Source: Lachnospiraceae bacterium (GTDB lineage: Bacteria; Bacillota; Clostridia; Lachnospirales; Lachnospiraceae). From it: a DNA stretch of 64,000 bases. The DNA is taken from the NCBI GenBank assembly GCA_024698145.1, contig JAILRO010000005.1:23557-87556 (forward strand). The letters are read 5' to 3'. Shown here piece after piece: positions 54,533 through 62,617 of this stretch (within the stretch, counting starts at the first letter, position 1; every line of letters begins with the position of its first letter). A program made the translations under genes and the position numbers. The notes under the pieces are model-generated. The model saw only the letters and a list, made by a program, of their open reading frames with translations, had not been told where the DNA came from and made no database searches.

Positions 54533-55447
54533 CTACTCCCCCTGTACCATTTTCATGTAGTAATCCTCAAGATTAACTTCATTCTTCGAAAGCTCTGTCG
54601 GAATGATTCCATTCTCATATAATGTCTTTGAAATGTTCCTTATATCCTCAAGTCCGTCATATATTCTAAGACTTCCATCTTCTAGTGCCTCCACTTTTTC
54701 AATTCCACATTTATTGATAAGTATTGCACTTGCTTTTTCGTTATTGTCCGTGTCGATATGATAGTACTCGCTGCAAGCTGCCTTAAGCTCATCAGCAGTA
54801 AACACTCCCTTAATTTGACCATGGTTAATAAATATGTAATCCGTACAAAGAAGAGATAACTCACTTAATATATGTGAGGAAATGACAAGCGTAATATCCT
54901 CTTCCTTATTAAGCTTTCTAAACAATTCTCTTATCTCGACGATACCCTCAGGATCAAGACCGTTAATCGGTTCATCAAGTACCATGAACTCAGGCTTTCC
55001 CATAAGTGCATTGGCAAGTCCCAGTCGTTGCCTCATACCAAGTGAGAAGTTCTTAACAAGCTTCTTGCCGGTATCTGAAAGATTAACTATGTCTAACACC
55101 TCATCTATTCTTTTCTTATCGGGAATACCTTTTTGAAGTCTCTGCTTTTCAAGGTTTTCTCGTGCCGTCATTTTATCCTTTTCATAAGGCGTCTCTATCA
55201 TGAAGCTCATTCTTGTTCTTGCATGATTAAGTCCTTTCTCATCACTTGCCCCATACATAGAAAGCTCTCCGCCTGTCTGAAACGCAAGGCCACCCATTAT
55301 CTTCATTATGGTAGTCTTACCTGCACCGTTAGGACCGATAAGACCAACGATACTTCCTTTCTTAATCTGAAACGAAACGTTATCAAGTGCAAGCTGCGTT
55401 CCATACTGTTTTGTAAGATTTTTCACATCTACTATTACTTCTGACAT
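54533..55447 (-). CDS. ABC transporter ATP-binding protein (BcrA/EcsA-like)
   Basis: 304 residues. Walker A GPNGAGKTT, signature FSLGMRQRLGLANALM, Walker B FMVLDEPINGLDPEG and the switch His in VISSHILSEL define the ATPase. A C-terminal extension of about 80 residues (from AACSEYYHIDTDNNEKASA) is common in BcrA-like proteins. With the two permeases downstream it forms an exporter, perhaps for a peptide or lipid. AGGAGG precedes the ATG. Confidence 0.94.
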   Translation of the reverse strand: MSEVIVDVKNLTKQYGTQLALDNVSFQIKKGSIVGLIGPNGAGKTTIMKIMGGLAFQTGGELSMYGASDEKGLNHARTRMSFMIETPYEKDKMTARENLEKQRLQKGIPDKKRIDEVLDIVNLSDTGKKLVKNFSLGMRQRLGLANALMGKPEFMVLDEPINGLDPEGIVEIRELFRKLNKEEDITLVISSHILSELSLLCTDYIFINHGQIKGVFTADELKAACSEYYHIDTDNNEKASAILINKCGIEKVEALEDGSLRIYDGLEDIRNISKTLYENGIIPTELSKNEVNLEDYYMKMVQGE

Positions 55448-55536
55448 AATTGCCTCCTTGTAAAAACTTTCTTCTCATAGTTTCTTAACTTAACTACAGT
55501 ATAAAATTAAAATTTAAAGAAATTCTTAAATAATAA

Positions 55537-55587
55537 AAAAATCAGTCCATCCTAGTACTTTAGCCAGGTACGGATGGACTGATTTTT
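55537..55587. terminator. Strong terminator, usable on both strands
   Basis: A perfect 16-bp inverted repeat AAAAATCAGTCCATCC/GGATGGACTGATTTTT with a 19-nt loop that itself holds GTAC/GTAC. It follows the lipoprotein gene and precedes the ABC operon. Confidence 0.88.
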
Positions 55588-55604
55588 CAGTTATTACTAT
55601 TTAA

Positions 55605-55670
55605 TTTTACAAGAGGTTTTGCACGAACGACCTGTACAGAGCGTAAACGGCAAATAAAAGACAGGTGATA
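55605..55670. repeat. 66-bp direct repeat, copy A
   Basis: Identical to copy B at 56821-56886 except one base (G/A at 55650). It begins TTTTACAAGAGG and ends GACAGGTGATA, and contains an ACCTGT/ACAGGT inverted pair. It lies 9 bp from the stop of the lipoprotein gene. The two copies flank the lipoprotein module in direct orientation. Confidence 0.9.
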
Positions 55671-55679
55671 TGAACCAAT

Positions 55680-56630
55680 TTACTTGTCACACAAAATGTA
55701 AGTACTACCATCCACCTCGGATATTAGCTTATCATTCGTATATTTCAACCCAATACCTTCTGAAAACCCATTTCCGTTCAAACCATAGCCATAATAAACA
55801 TAATCACCATCGTCTTTGGATAATGTTTTGTAATACCATTTATTACCATTTTCAGCCGAAAATTCAATTTGATTATCATATACTACATAGTATTGTTTTG
55901 AATTAGCATCACCATTTAAATAGTATGTACCTGATGTGAGTTTCGCTCCCGACATATATTTGCCCTGCTCAAGAAAATTGTGCTGTTCTATATAACTAAT
56001 CATCTTAGAATCAGGCGACTTCAACGAACTGTTTTTTTCAATCTCTTTATCAGTATCTATCCTGACCTTTATTGATAATGTATGAACAACTTTCGCTTCC
56101 TCAAAAACATCTTTTTCATCTTTATTGTACAACTTACATCCGGTAAAATGTAATGTATCATCAGAAGTTTTAGTACCCTCATATGAATATACATACTCGC
56201 TGTTCATAATTGTTACCGGAATTCTGATTGTCACATTTTTGTCATCATCAACAACATCCAATTTATCATAATGAAACTGCATTTTGTAAATGGATTGTAA
56301 AGCTTCATAGATATCTTCTGCTGATGCTTGTTTATAGTAATAGTCTGTCTGCTCAGCATTCATGTAATTAAAATAATAATCCGCATAATTATTAAACAAT
56401 CCCCATTCTAAATCATTTTGCACATTAGCATATATCTCATCACTCGTAAAAACGATTTTCGTTTTTTCATCACCTGCGTTTTCTTTATATGCAATTAGCT
56501 CTTCACCATCAGCCTTATTTTCAGATTTTGTGTTTTCATCAAAATGATTCTTTACATTTATTTCTCCACACCCCGCAAGTAGCATGCAGACACATATACC
56601 TATAACTACAAACAATTCTTTTACCAACAT
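55680..56630 (-). CDS. Lipoprotein of unknown function
   Basis: 316 residues. The signal peptide ELFVVIGICVCMLLAGC has a clear lipobox. The mature part is polar and Tyr-rich, with a likely NTF2/SnoaL-like or DUF-type alpha/beta region (VQNDLEWGLFNNYADYYFNY to FTGCKLYNKDE) and a C-terminal beta region (LTSGTYYLNGDANSKQYYVV, IEFSAENGNKWYYKTL). I do not recognise a family. AGGAGGTG precedes the ATG; a 39-codon ORF lies 27 bp upstream, and 66-bp repeats flank both. Confidence 0.75.
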   Translation of the reverse strand: MLVKELFVVIGICVCMLLAGCGEINVKNHFDENTKSENKADGEELIAYKENAGDEKTKIVFTSDEIYANVQNDLEWGLFNNYADYYFNYMNAEQTDYYYKQASAEDIYEALQSIYKMQFHYDKLDVVDDDKNVTIRIPVTIMNSEYVYSYEGTKTSDDTLHFTGCKLYNKDEKDVFEEAKVVHTLSIKVRIDTDKEIEKNSSLKSPDSKMISYIEQHNFLEQGKYMSGAKLTSGTYYLNGDANSKQYYVVYDNQIEFSAENGNKWYYKTLSKDDGDYVYYGYGLNGNGFSEGIGLKYTNDKLISEVDGSTYILCDK

Positions 56631-56657
56631 ATAGGCACCTCCTGACTTCTTACCATT

Positions 56658-56777
56658 TTAATAAGATATATTTGCATTTACTCCCTGTGTGTTGTCATAA
56701 ATATCCTTTACACTTGAATCAAATTTTGAAAGCTGGTATGCAGTTATCTTACTTAAATCCAAAAGCTTATCTTCCAT
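56658..56777 (-). CDS. Small ORF of 39 residues before the lipoprotein gene
   Basis: The ATG at 56777 has a strong AAGGGGAGAGA site; the product begins MEDKLLDLSKITAYQLSK and ends GVNANISY. It has no Cys, no TM and no Gly-Gly leader, so it resembles neither an AgrD nor a bacteriocin precursor. A promoter TTGTAA (56823-56828), 16 bp, TATAAT-like TAATAT (56801-56806) reads into it, and the -35 lies inside repeat copy B. It could be a leader peptide, a small regulator or a partner of the lipoprotein. Confidence 0.55.
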   Translation of the reverse strand: MEDKLLDLSKITAYQLSKFDSSVKDIYDNTQGVNANISY

Positions 56778-56820
56778 CGTCTCTCCCCTTACTTGAACTA
56801 ATATTATCATTCATTTACTT

Positions 56821-56886
56821 TTTTACAAGAGGTTTTGCACGAACGACCTGTACAGAGCGTAAACGACAAATAAAAGACAGGTGATA
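56821..56886. repeat. 66-bp direct repeat, copy B
   Basis: Second copy of the 55605-55670 repeat with one mismatch. It carries the -35 box of the small-ORF promoter and stands next to a terminator whose stem again uses ACCTGTC/GACAGGT. Confidence 0.9.
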
Positions 56887-56893
56887 AGAAAAA

Positions 56894-56925
56894 AGGGTAG
56901 CAGATTGTTAAATACCTGTCACCCT
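56894..56925 (-). terminator. Terminator of the metalloprotease-lipoprotein operon
   Basis: On the minus strand AGGGTgaCAG pairs with CTGctACCCT and runs into TTTTTTCTT. It lies about 110 bp after the 57035-57778 gene. The remaining A/T-rich stretch 56926-57034 holds nothing I can name. Confidence 0.75.
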
Positions 56926-57034
56926 ATTAAAAAATTTTTGTTTTATTGTTTCTAATAATCTAAATGAATAGTTATACTTAACATATATTTCTTTTGGTTC
57001 TTTTGTGCATGCATATAATTCATACGTATTTTTA

Positions 57035-57778
57035 CTAATTATCAATCTCGATCAATATGTCTCCGTCATCATTAGCATATGATATATTTATTTCTTTCTC
57101 ACCATTATATGTATCGACAGAAATATTCATATCCTTCTGTTGCTCATCTGGTATATCATCAACAAAAGTCATCTTCTTTTTCAGCAAAGCCTGTTTTTCT
57201 TTGACTGGCAAATCGCTTTCATAGTTTATAATAGTTTTCACAGCTATATCCACATATTTTTTATTTTCAAAAGGCTTGTCTAAATCTATCACACTATTTA
57301 ATCCACTCATCAAACTATATTCACCACTAGAAGTTTCATTACTCAAATATAGAATATAAGTTTTACCTTTTTCAAGAGGTGTATACTCTTCGTCGTGAAA
57401 AAATTGTTTCCCAACAATCGCAGCCCCTTCTATTATTTCCATAGTTGACTGTTCTTTACCACTATCATTTTTGTAATACTCCAATATACGTATTTTTCTT
57501 TTGGACATTGCATTAATAAGATAAGTGTCACCTTCAACGTTCATATAATCAGTCAAACTGTTATTTGCCGTCAAATCATCAATAACCTCTACTTTAGCAA
57601 TAATCGAAGCATCTCTTTCCAAATCACTATACTTAAAATATACAAAGTCCGATTCAATTGACACATCCTCCAACTGACTAATATCTATTTGATTATCTTT
57701 CTCTACATCTTCCCGATTGCACGCACATAGCAATAGTACAAGAAGACTCAACGTAAATAATATGTATGGTTTATTCAT
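57035..57778 (-). CDS. Lipoprotein of unknown function, partner of the metalloprotease
   Basis: 247 residues from the ATG at 57778, 2 bp after the metalloprotease stop; the GGGGGA site lies within the end of that gene. Signal peptide with lipobox VLLLCAC. The mature protein is acidic, with a beta-rich middle part (ASIIAKVEVIDDL, KIRILEYYKNDSGKEQSTME, KGKTYILYLSNETSSGEYSL), a pattern seen in small OB- or Ig-like domains. No recognised family. The tight coupling to the protease suggests a cognate surface partner or inhibitor. Confidence 0.72.
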   Translation of the reverse strand: MNKPYILFTLSLLVLLLCACNREDVEKDNQIDISQLEDVSIESDFVYFKYSDLERDASIIAKVEVIDDLTANNSLTDYMNVEGDTYLINAMSKRKIRILEYYKNDSGKEQSTMEIIEGAAIVGKQFFHDEEYTPLEKGKTYILYLSNETSSGEYSLMSGLNSVIDLDKPFENKKYVDIAVKTIINYESDLPVKEKQALLKKKMTFVDDIPDEQQKDMNISVDTYNGEKEINISYANDDGDILIEIDN

Positions 57779-57780
57779 AC

Positions 57781-58329
57781 TCAATTCCCCCATTTATATT
57801 TTAGTTTTTTCTTATCATATCCAGTCGGAGTATATTTAGTTTTTACTCCTTGGTGCATTATGTGCGGATCTTTGTGTAACGCTTCTGCCGTACAATGTGC
57901 AAGTGAAAGTGCATGGCCTATTTCGTGTACAGTCGTTGCATAGTGCGCTCTATAATCATAATTATTATTATATCTAACACAAATTGCTTTATCCCAAACT
58001 TTATCATTGTTAACATTTTTCTTGTTTAAATAATACGAAGTAAGCCCCAACTGTCCGCTTTTAGGCGAGTCCACTTTACCTATACTTAATAAAATATTTG
58101 CATTTGGGACTTTTTTACTTTTTGTAATTTTCACTTTACTAGATACACCATTCCACTGCGCTATTGATTCTATAGCCTCATAATTGTACTCTCCATCAAC
58201 GGTATTCCATGTTAAGCTTTTACAGCTTGCAAACCCTCCCGAAAAAACATCATATGTTTCACTGGCTTTAACTTCTAATCCATATTTTAAAATAAATATA
58301 GCCGCTATAATTATAATTACTTTTTTCAT
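57781..58329 (-). CDS. Small secreted metzincin (M10-like) metalloprotease
   Basis: 182 residues. Signal peptide (VIIIIAAIFILKYGLEVKA), then the zinc motif HEIGHALSLAH (H135, E136, H139, H145) and a Met-turn IMHQG (M158). The preceding region (SKVKITKSKKVPNANILLSI, GQLGLTSYYLN) has matrixin-like strands. No propeptide with a cysteine switch, no Fn3 and no anchor: the catalytic domain is nearly the whole protein. The AAGGAG site is about 14 bp from the ATG, longer than usual. It could act on host, competitor or own surface proteins. Confidence 0.85.
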   Translation of the reverse strand: MKKVIIIIAAIFILKYGLEVKASETYDVFSGGFASCKSLTWNTVDGEYNYEAIESIAQWNGVSSKVKITKSKKVPNANILLSIGKVDSPKSGQLGLTSYYLNKKNVNNDKVWDKAICVRYNNNYDYRAHYATTVHEIGHALSLAHCTAEALHKDPHIMHQGVKTKYTPTGYDKKKLKYKWGN

Positions 58330-58427
58330 AGTCTTAATCTCATCTCCTTTTCAATAGAACCTTTTTATTTATAATGTAATATCACGCATTAAGTCTTTTA
58401 AACACCATTTTATACCTTTAGTTTTGG

Positions 58428-58433
58428 TATAAT
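58428..58433 (+). promoter_or_regulatory. Possible extended -10 promoter facing the agr-like cassette
   Basis: TTTGGTATAAT has a TGn extension; no -35 is seen. A transcript from here would run through the long hairpin at 58553-58616 before agrB. Confidence 0.35.
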
Positions 58434-58552
58434 GTCGGGAATATCCCATACTGTAATCTTGAATAATTAACACATCTCCTTTCAGTAAAAAATGATTGCA
58501 ACCACATTGTCACTATAGCACATCTTTCTAACTTAAAACGCAATCCGAGGAC

Positions 58553-58616
58553 AAGAGGTCAAAAATAGGGGATGACAGGTATCTAATGACCTGTTACCCC
58601 CTATTTTTGACCTCTT
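58553..58616. terminator. Long hairpin upstream of agrB
   Basis: Two 28-nt arms, AAGAGGTCAAAAATAGGGGA... and its partner (58589-58616), pair at all but two positions around an 8-nt loop. The inner part ACAGGT...ACCTGT and the start ACAAGAGGT resemble the 66-bp repeats at 55.6 and 56.8 kb. The CCCCCTATTTTT side looks like a terminator, but it lies between divergent genes. The rest of 58330-58697 is A/T-rich with only weak promoter-like signals. Confidence 0.7.
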
Positions 58617-58651
58617 ACCCCAACACTTCGTTTAATCACTGTTTTTTATTC

Positions 58652-58657
58652 TATAAT
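58652..58657 (+). promoter_or_regulatory. -10 box of the agr-like cassette
   Basis: TATAAT 40 bp before the agrB ATG with a poor -35, as expected for a promoter that needs an activator. I could not find a convincing LytTR-type direct repeat. Confidence 0.45.
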
Positions 58658-58697
58658 AACCCACACAACATAACAAATAAAAAGGATTGAAATAACT

Positions 58698-59308
58698 ATG
58701 GTTATATCATATTATGTAAGTAAGAAATTAACCGACACTCTTTTTGAACTAAACATCATAGAAAAAAACAGCATCGACTCGTATCAATTCTGCTTTGAAT
58801 ACACTTTAGATATTATTTTATTCAATACAAGTCTTATTTTATTTGGAGCTTTATTACACGATATTATCGGGGCATCACTATACATGATAATAATGTTTAT
58901 ATTAAAGACCACAGCCGGTGGGGCCCACGCAAATTCTCGTTTTGCCTGTAGCTTTTTTTCTTACGGGATATTCTTCTTAATACTGCCTTTGTCTCATCAC
59001 ATGCATTTTATAAACACAATATCCCCAAGTGGAAAAATCCGTTTTTTATATGTATCATTGTTTTAGCAATAAATATAGTATTATTTGCCCCAATTGATCA
59101 TCCTAATAAACGTTTTGATAAAAATAGAAAGAAAAAACTTAAACTATATTGTTTTTTATGTTTGATAATTATTATGTGTCTCCTTCTGATTTTTTACCAT
59201 TACCAGTTGGAGAATTTATGTAGCTTAATAACCTTATGCCTGTCAGTTATATTCATTAACCAACTTATAGGCACTATCAATAACAGGAGAACACAAAATG
59301 TATCTTAA
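58698..59308 (+). pseudogene. agrB: agrB-like peptide-processing protease, broken by one frameshift
   Basis: The first frame (58698-59066) codes 122 residues with the AgrB active site GGAHANSRFAC: H77 and C84 fall at the same numbers as in S. aureus AgrB. After SHHMHF the frame goes off into a short tail and stops. In the next frame the AgrB C-terminal half continues (YKHNIPKWKNPFF, then FAPIDHPNKRF) to a stop at 59308, overlapping the response regulator start by 11 bp. Adding one T to the TTTT at 59006-59009 rebuilds a protein of about 202 residues. Either a real decay, a phase-variable run, or a sequencing error. No agrD is seen. Confidence 0.85.
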
Positions 59309-60032
59309 TATTGCCTTTTGCGATGATGATTCCAATTTTTTATCAGGAATTGATGCCATATTAAATCCATATATTTTTAACAGTGTGCATGAGATTTCAT
59401 ATGATAAATACTCAGACAGCACATCTCTTTTAAACGCTATTGCAAACAACAAAAAATACAATATCTTTATACTTGATATGGAAATAGCAGAAAGTAACGG
59501 TATTGATGTAGCAAAACAAATCACTTCACAATGTGAAACTGAGCCATACATTATTTTTATCAGTAATTATCCGGAATATATGCAAGACAGTTTTTCTGTT
59601 CACCCGTTTCAGTACTTAAAGAAACCAGTTACAGCTGAGAAGATATATTGTATTCTTGATGAGATAATCGAAAAGGAAAAAAGACATCACGTTTCATACA
59701 TCATGCTTGACACCAAAGAATCAGAAAAAACTGTCAATGTCCATGATATTTTTTTTATTGAAAGTTCCGGCAAAAAAAGTTCAACAATAATCTTTCATTT
59801 AGCAAAAGAACAGATTGCCACTAAAGGAACACTTTCCCATTGGGAAGATAAACTATTATCATTTGCTTTCTGCCGATGTTTCAAAGGCATTTTGGTTAAT
59901 ATCGAACACATACACTACATATCCGATATGAAAATAATCATGAGCAATGGTGAAGAAGTACCTATCAGCAGGAAATATTTTAAAAATATTAAGCACGAAA
60001 TGATTAATAACGTAACTACTTTTTTACACTAA
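59298..60032 (+). CDS. LytTR response regulator (AgrA-like)
   Basis: 244 residues. Receiver domain with acidic pocket FCDDD (about 8-11), phospho-acceptor D60 in FILDMEIAESNGID and the Lys in YLKKPV. The C-terminal LytTR domain (about 140-240) has DIFFIESSGKKSSTIIFH and FCRCFKGILVNIEHIHYISD. It should activate genes through LytTR sites. The start overlaps the end of the agrB reading by 11 bp and AACAGGAG precedes it. Confidence 0.93.
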   Translation: MYLNIAFCDDDSNFLSGIDAILNPYIFNSVHEISYDKYSDSTSLLNAIANNKKYNIFILDMEIAESNGIDVAKQITSQCETEPYIIFISNYPEYMQDSFSVHPFQYLKKPVTAEKIYCILDEIIEKEKRHHVSYIMLDTKESEKTVNVHDIFFIESSGKKSSTIIFHLAKEQIATKGTLSHWEDKLLSFAFCRCFKGILVNIEHIHYISDMKIIMSNGEEVPISRKYFKNIKHEMINNVTTFLH

Positions 60033-60048
60033 TACGGAGAACAACTAT

Positions 60049-61383
60049 ATGGAAACACTATTATTAATATTTAGTTCAATTTTAGATATTTTTATTCTCA
60101 AAACATTTCTTACTCATGCGTTATGTAAACCCAAAACCGCACTGGCATCACATCTATTCCACATTTCAATTGTTCTTGTTGAAGTTATACTCATAGTAAA
60201 TATGCAATTATTAAGTCAGCTGACATCAGAGTCTTATATTTTAGGTATTATCAATTCGTCAATAAGTATTATAACAACAATATTTCTCTGTTGTTTCATG
60301 ACTAAAAAAATAACTAAAATTATATCATTATCCGTTATCTTTCAAATAATGGTATTACTTTCAGAGAGGTTTTGTCTTATTATATCGTACTTCATGTATT
60401 CAAACGAAATAACAGATGAATACAGTTATATGATAACAATGAATTTAATGTCCAAACTCTTCCTGCTTTTATTTGTATTATTCTACAATATAATAACAAA
60501 AAAAACCTATCGAGATTACCCTACAGTATATAATCTCCTCCTTTTAATTGCACCTGTTCTGTCTCTTTTAATGCTTATAATCATGCCGCTTAGCAAAGAT
60601 TATATATATACAAATCTCTCATTTTTTGTTGCTGTATGGATTTTTATGACACTTTTGAACATTATCTATCTTACACTTACCGAAAAACTTGCAGAAAGCT
60701 ACAATAGTAAAATATTATCCGAAGAACTCCAAAGACAACTTAATTACCAGAAAGAAAAATACATACAGCTTGGTGAATCTTACAAAACATGCAGAAGATT
60801 AATACACGACATAAAGCACCATAATGAAATGTTAAGAAAATATATTGAAGATGAAAAATATGACTACCTATATAATTATTTATCAGATTTCACAACTGAC
60901 TTGGAAAAAACATATGCAAGATTTAACACAGGTAACCTTGTAATTGATGCCTTATTTTCAAATTACAACGATTTACTTAAAACTGAAGGCGTTGATTTTA
61001 TAACCAATCTGGTAATAGATATCACAAGAATCCCTGTCTCCGATTATGATCTTTCAATATTGATTGGAAATCTTCTTGATAATAGTTACAAAGCCACAAA
61101 AGAATGCGTAGAAAGCAAGAAATTTGTTTCTGTTACAATGAGCACAAGCAGAAAAAATCAATTCACCATCATAATTGAGAACACCTATAACACTGAAACA
61201 AATACTCTTCCCCAAAAAGAAGATTTACAACACGGATATGGTATCAACAATGTAAAGGGTGTTGTAGAACAATATCATGGTATTATTGAGATCAACACAA
61301 GTAACACTTACAAAACTACAATAATTATTCCAATCATCGAAATAGAAAAAAGAACCACCCCCCACTTCCGGAATAACTATTAA
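60049..61383 (+). CDS. GHKL sensor histidine kinase (AgrC-like)
   Basis: 444 residues. Six to seven TM segments in the first 215 residues, as in AgrC-type peptide receptors. The phospho-acceptor His lies in RRLIHDIKHHNEM (about 252). The ATP-binding part has the N-box DYDLSILIGNLLDNSYKA and GYGINNVKGVVEQY; the usual GTG lid is reduced. It probably senses an autoinducing peptide and acts on the LytTR regulator 16 bp upstream. Confidence 0.92.
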   Translation: METLLLIFSSILDIFILKTFLTHALCKPKTALASHLFHISIVLVEVILIVNMQLLSQLTSESYILGIINSSISIITTIFLCCFMTKKITKIISLSVIFQIMVLLSERFCLIISYFMYSNEITDEYSYMITMNLMSKLFLLLFVLFYNIITKKTYRDYPTVYNLLLLIAPVLSLLMLIIMPLSKDYIYTNLSFFVAVWIFMTLLNIIYLTLTEKLAESYNSKILSEELQRQLNYQKEKYIQLGESYKTCRRLIHDIKHHNEMLRKYIEDEKYDYLYNYLSDFTTDLEKTYARFNTGNLVIDALFSNYNDLLKTEGVDFITNLVIDITRIPVSDYDLSILIGNLLDNSYKATKECVESKKFVSVTMSTSRKNQFTIIIENTYNTETNTLPQKEDLQHGYGINNVKGVVEQYHGIIEINTSNTYKTTIIIPIIEIEKRTTPHFRNNY

Positions 61384-61469
61384 TTAGCATTTTTTAAATT
61401 TGTAAATTATTTATTTAACCTAGCGTTTTTCTGGAAATTATATCTGTCACCATGAACACAATAATAAAT

Positions 61470-61505
61470 AATCCCGCCAATCACTTTTATTGTGATGACG
61501 GGATT
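61470..61505 (+). terminator. Hairpin after the kinase gene, probable terminator
   Basis: AATCCCG/CGGGATT and ATCAC/GTGAT stack with a 2-nt internal loop on each side and a 7-nt loop, followed by an A/T-rich but not pure T tract. Confidence 0.6.
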
Positions 61506-61514
61506 AATATAATA

Positions 61515-61625
61515 CTATTTTAATGCCTGATACATAAAAATACAATTCTCATCGTATCCGGCTTTTAATGAGAAATAGCCGACAAGTTCTAAAGAACGAT
61601 TATCTCTTACAATATATGTTCTCAT
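61515..61625 (-). pseudogene. GNAT acetyltransferase remnant
   Basis: A 36-codon reading from ATG 61625 contains TYIVRDNRSLELVGYFSLKA, the strand-turn-strand of small GNAT acetyltransferases, then stops where a full domain would run about 100 residues more. No matching N-terminal part is seen upstream. It looks like debris of a lost gene. Confidence 0.55.
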
Positions 61626-61932
61626 GTTTCCAACACTTAATACATTTACTGTAATAGTAAAAATACGGCATGGAAAAATAATTGCCCAACTATGGAATTT
61701 TAAATGCCGTCAGCTATGGAATATATTATACCGTTTACATCAGAAAGAGCTGGACAACGGTAATCTTACCGCCATACAGCTCGTTAATTATCTTAGGATA
61801 TCTTATTTACAGAAAAACTATCACACACTTGTTTTTCATAACATACTATGTTCTGAAAAACATTCTCTTTATCATCTACCTATTCTTTATGATAACATAG
61901 CCTTGATAAACATCAACATATGAATAGTCTTT
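61626..61932. other. Intergenic stretch without a convincing gene
   Basis: Two overlapping plus-strand readings (61624-61923 and 61682-61900) have no ribosome binding site and no recognisable product; one is hydrophobic. The stretch is probably degenerate DNA next to the GNAT fragment. Confidence 0.5.
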
Positions 61933-62604
61933 TTATACAAGCATGCCGTCCTCTATTTGTAGTATTCTATCAGCATATTCTGCTATCTCCATATCATGTG
62001 TAACAATCAAAATAGTCTTTCCTCGCTTCTTTAAATCTTCAAATATTTCCATAATCTGTTTTGCATTTTTAGAATCAAGGGCTCCCGTTGGTTCATCGGC
62101 AATAATCAAATTCGGATTATTTACTATAGCTCTTGCTATAGCAACTCTTTGTTTTTGTCCGCCTGATAACTGATTACATTTATTGTTTGCAAAAGTGTCC
62201 ATATCAACCAATTTTAATGAATTTAACGCTAATTCAGCTTTTCTTTTCCGCGTTCTTTTTTCCTTGATATCAAAATCTAATGGCAATAATACATTTTCCA
62301 ACGCCGTGAAGTCATCTACCAATGCATAATCCTGCATAACAAGACCAATCTTTTTGTTACGCAACAGAGAACGTTTTTTCTCATTTAAGCCGTTCATTAT
62401 TTTCCCATCAAATTCATATATGCCTTCATCATAATCATCAATAAATGCAAGTATATGTAATAATGTTGATTTACCCGCACCAGATGTTCCAACAACTGCA
62501 ACCATTTCATTATCTTTTATTTCCATAGATATTCCGTGTAGTGCTTCAAAAGCATTCGACTTACCAATATTATATATCTTTTTTATTCCTTCTAATTTAA
62601 TCAT
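61933..62604 (-). CDS. ABC transporter ATP-binding protein (MacB/LolD type)
   Basis: 223 residues. Walker A GTSGAGKST, signature [16 protein letters not shown], Walker B LIIADEPTGALDSKN and VTHDMEIAEYAD. The length and the GALDSKN phrase are typical of the ATPase that works with FtsX-like permeases. It follows the permease genes (13-bp gap). It likely exports or defends against a peptide; the agr-like cassette alongside may control it, which is inference from position. Confidence 0.94.
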   Translation of the reverse strand: MIKLEGIKKIYNIGKSNAFEALHGISMEIKDNEMVAVVGTSGAGKSTLLHILAFIDDYDEGIYEFDGKIMNGLNEKKRSLLRNKKIGLVMQDYALVDDFTALENVLLPLDFDIKEKRTRKRKAELALNSLKLVDMDTFANNKCNQLSGGQKQRVAIARAIVNNPNLIIADEPTGALDSKNAKQIMEIFEDLKKRGKTILIVTHDMEIAEYADRILQIEDGMLV

Positions 62605-62617
62605 CCATATAGTCTCC

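Noticed and set aside
55605..56886. Integron attC-like sites
   Set aside because: The 66-bp repeats lack paired GTTRRRY/RYYYAAC boxes and no integrase is nearby.
58369..58473. A 34-codon minus-strand reading with GTG start upstream of the metalloprotease, considered as an agrD-like peptide
   Set aside because: GGAG is too close to the GTG, and the product lacks the AgrD pattern of an amphipathic leader, central Cys and acidic tail.
58698..59066. A complete short AgrB of 122 residues
   Set aside because: The conserved C-terminal half, with the APIDHPNK motif, follows directly in the next frame, so a single-base shift explains it better.
61624..61923. Plus-strand genes of 99 and 72 codons
   Set aside because: They overlap in different frames, have no ribosome binding site and no recognisable product.
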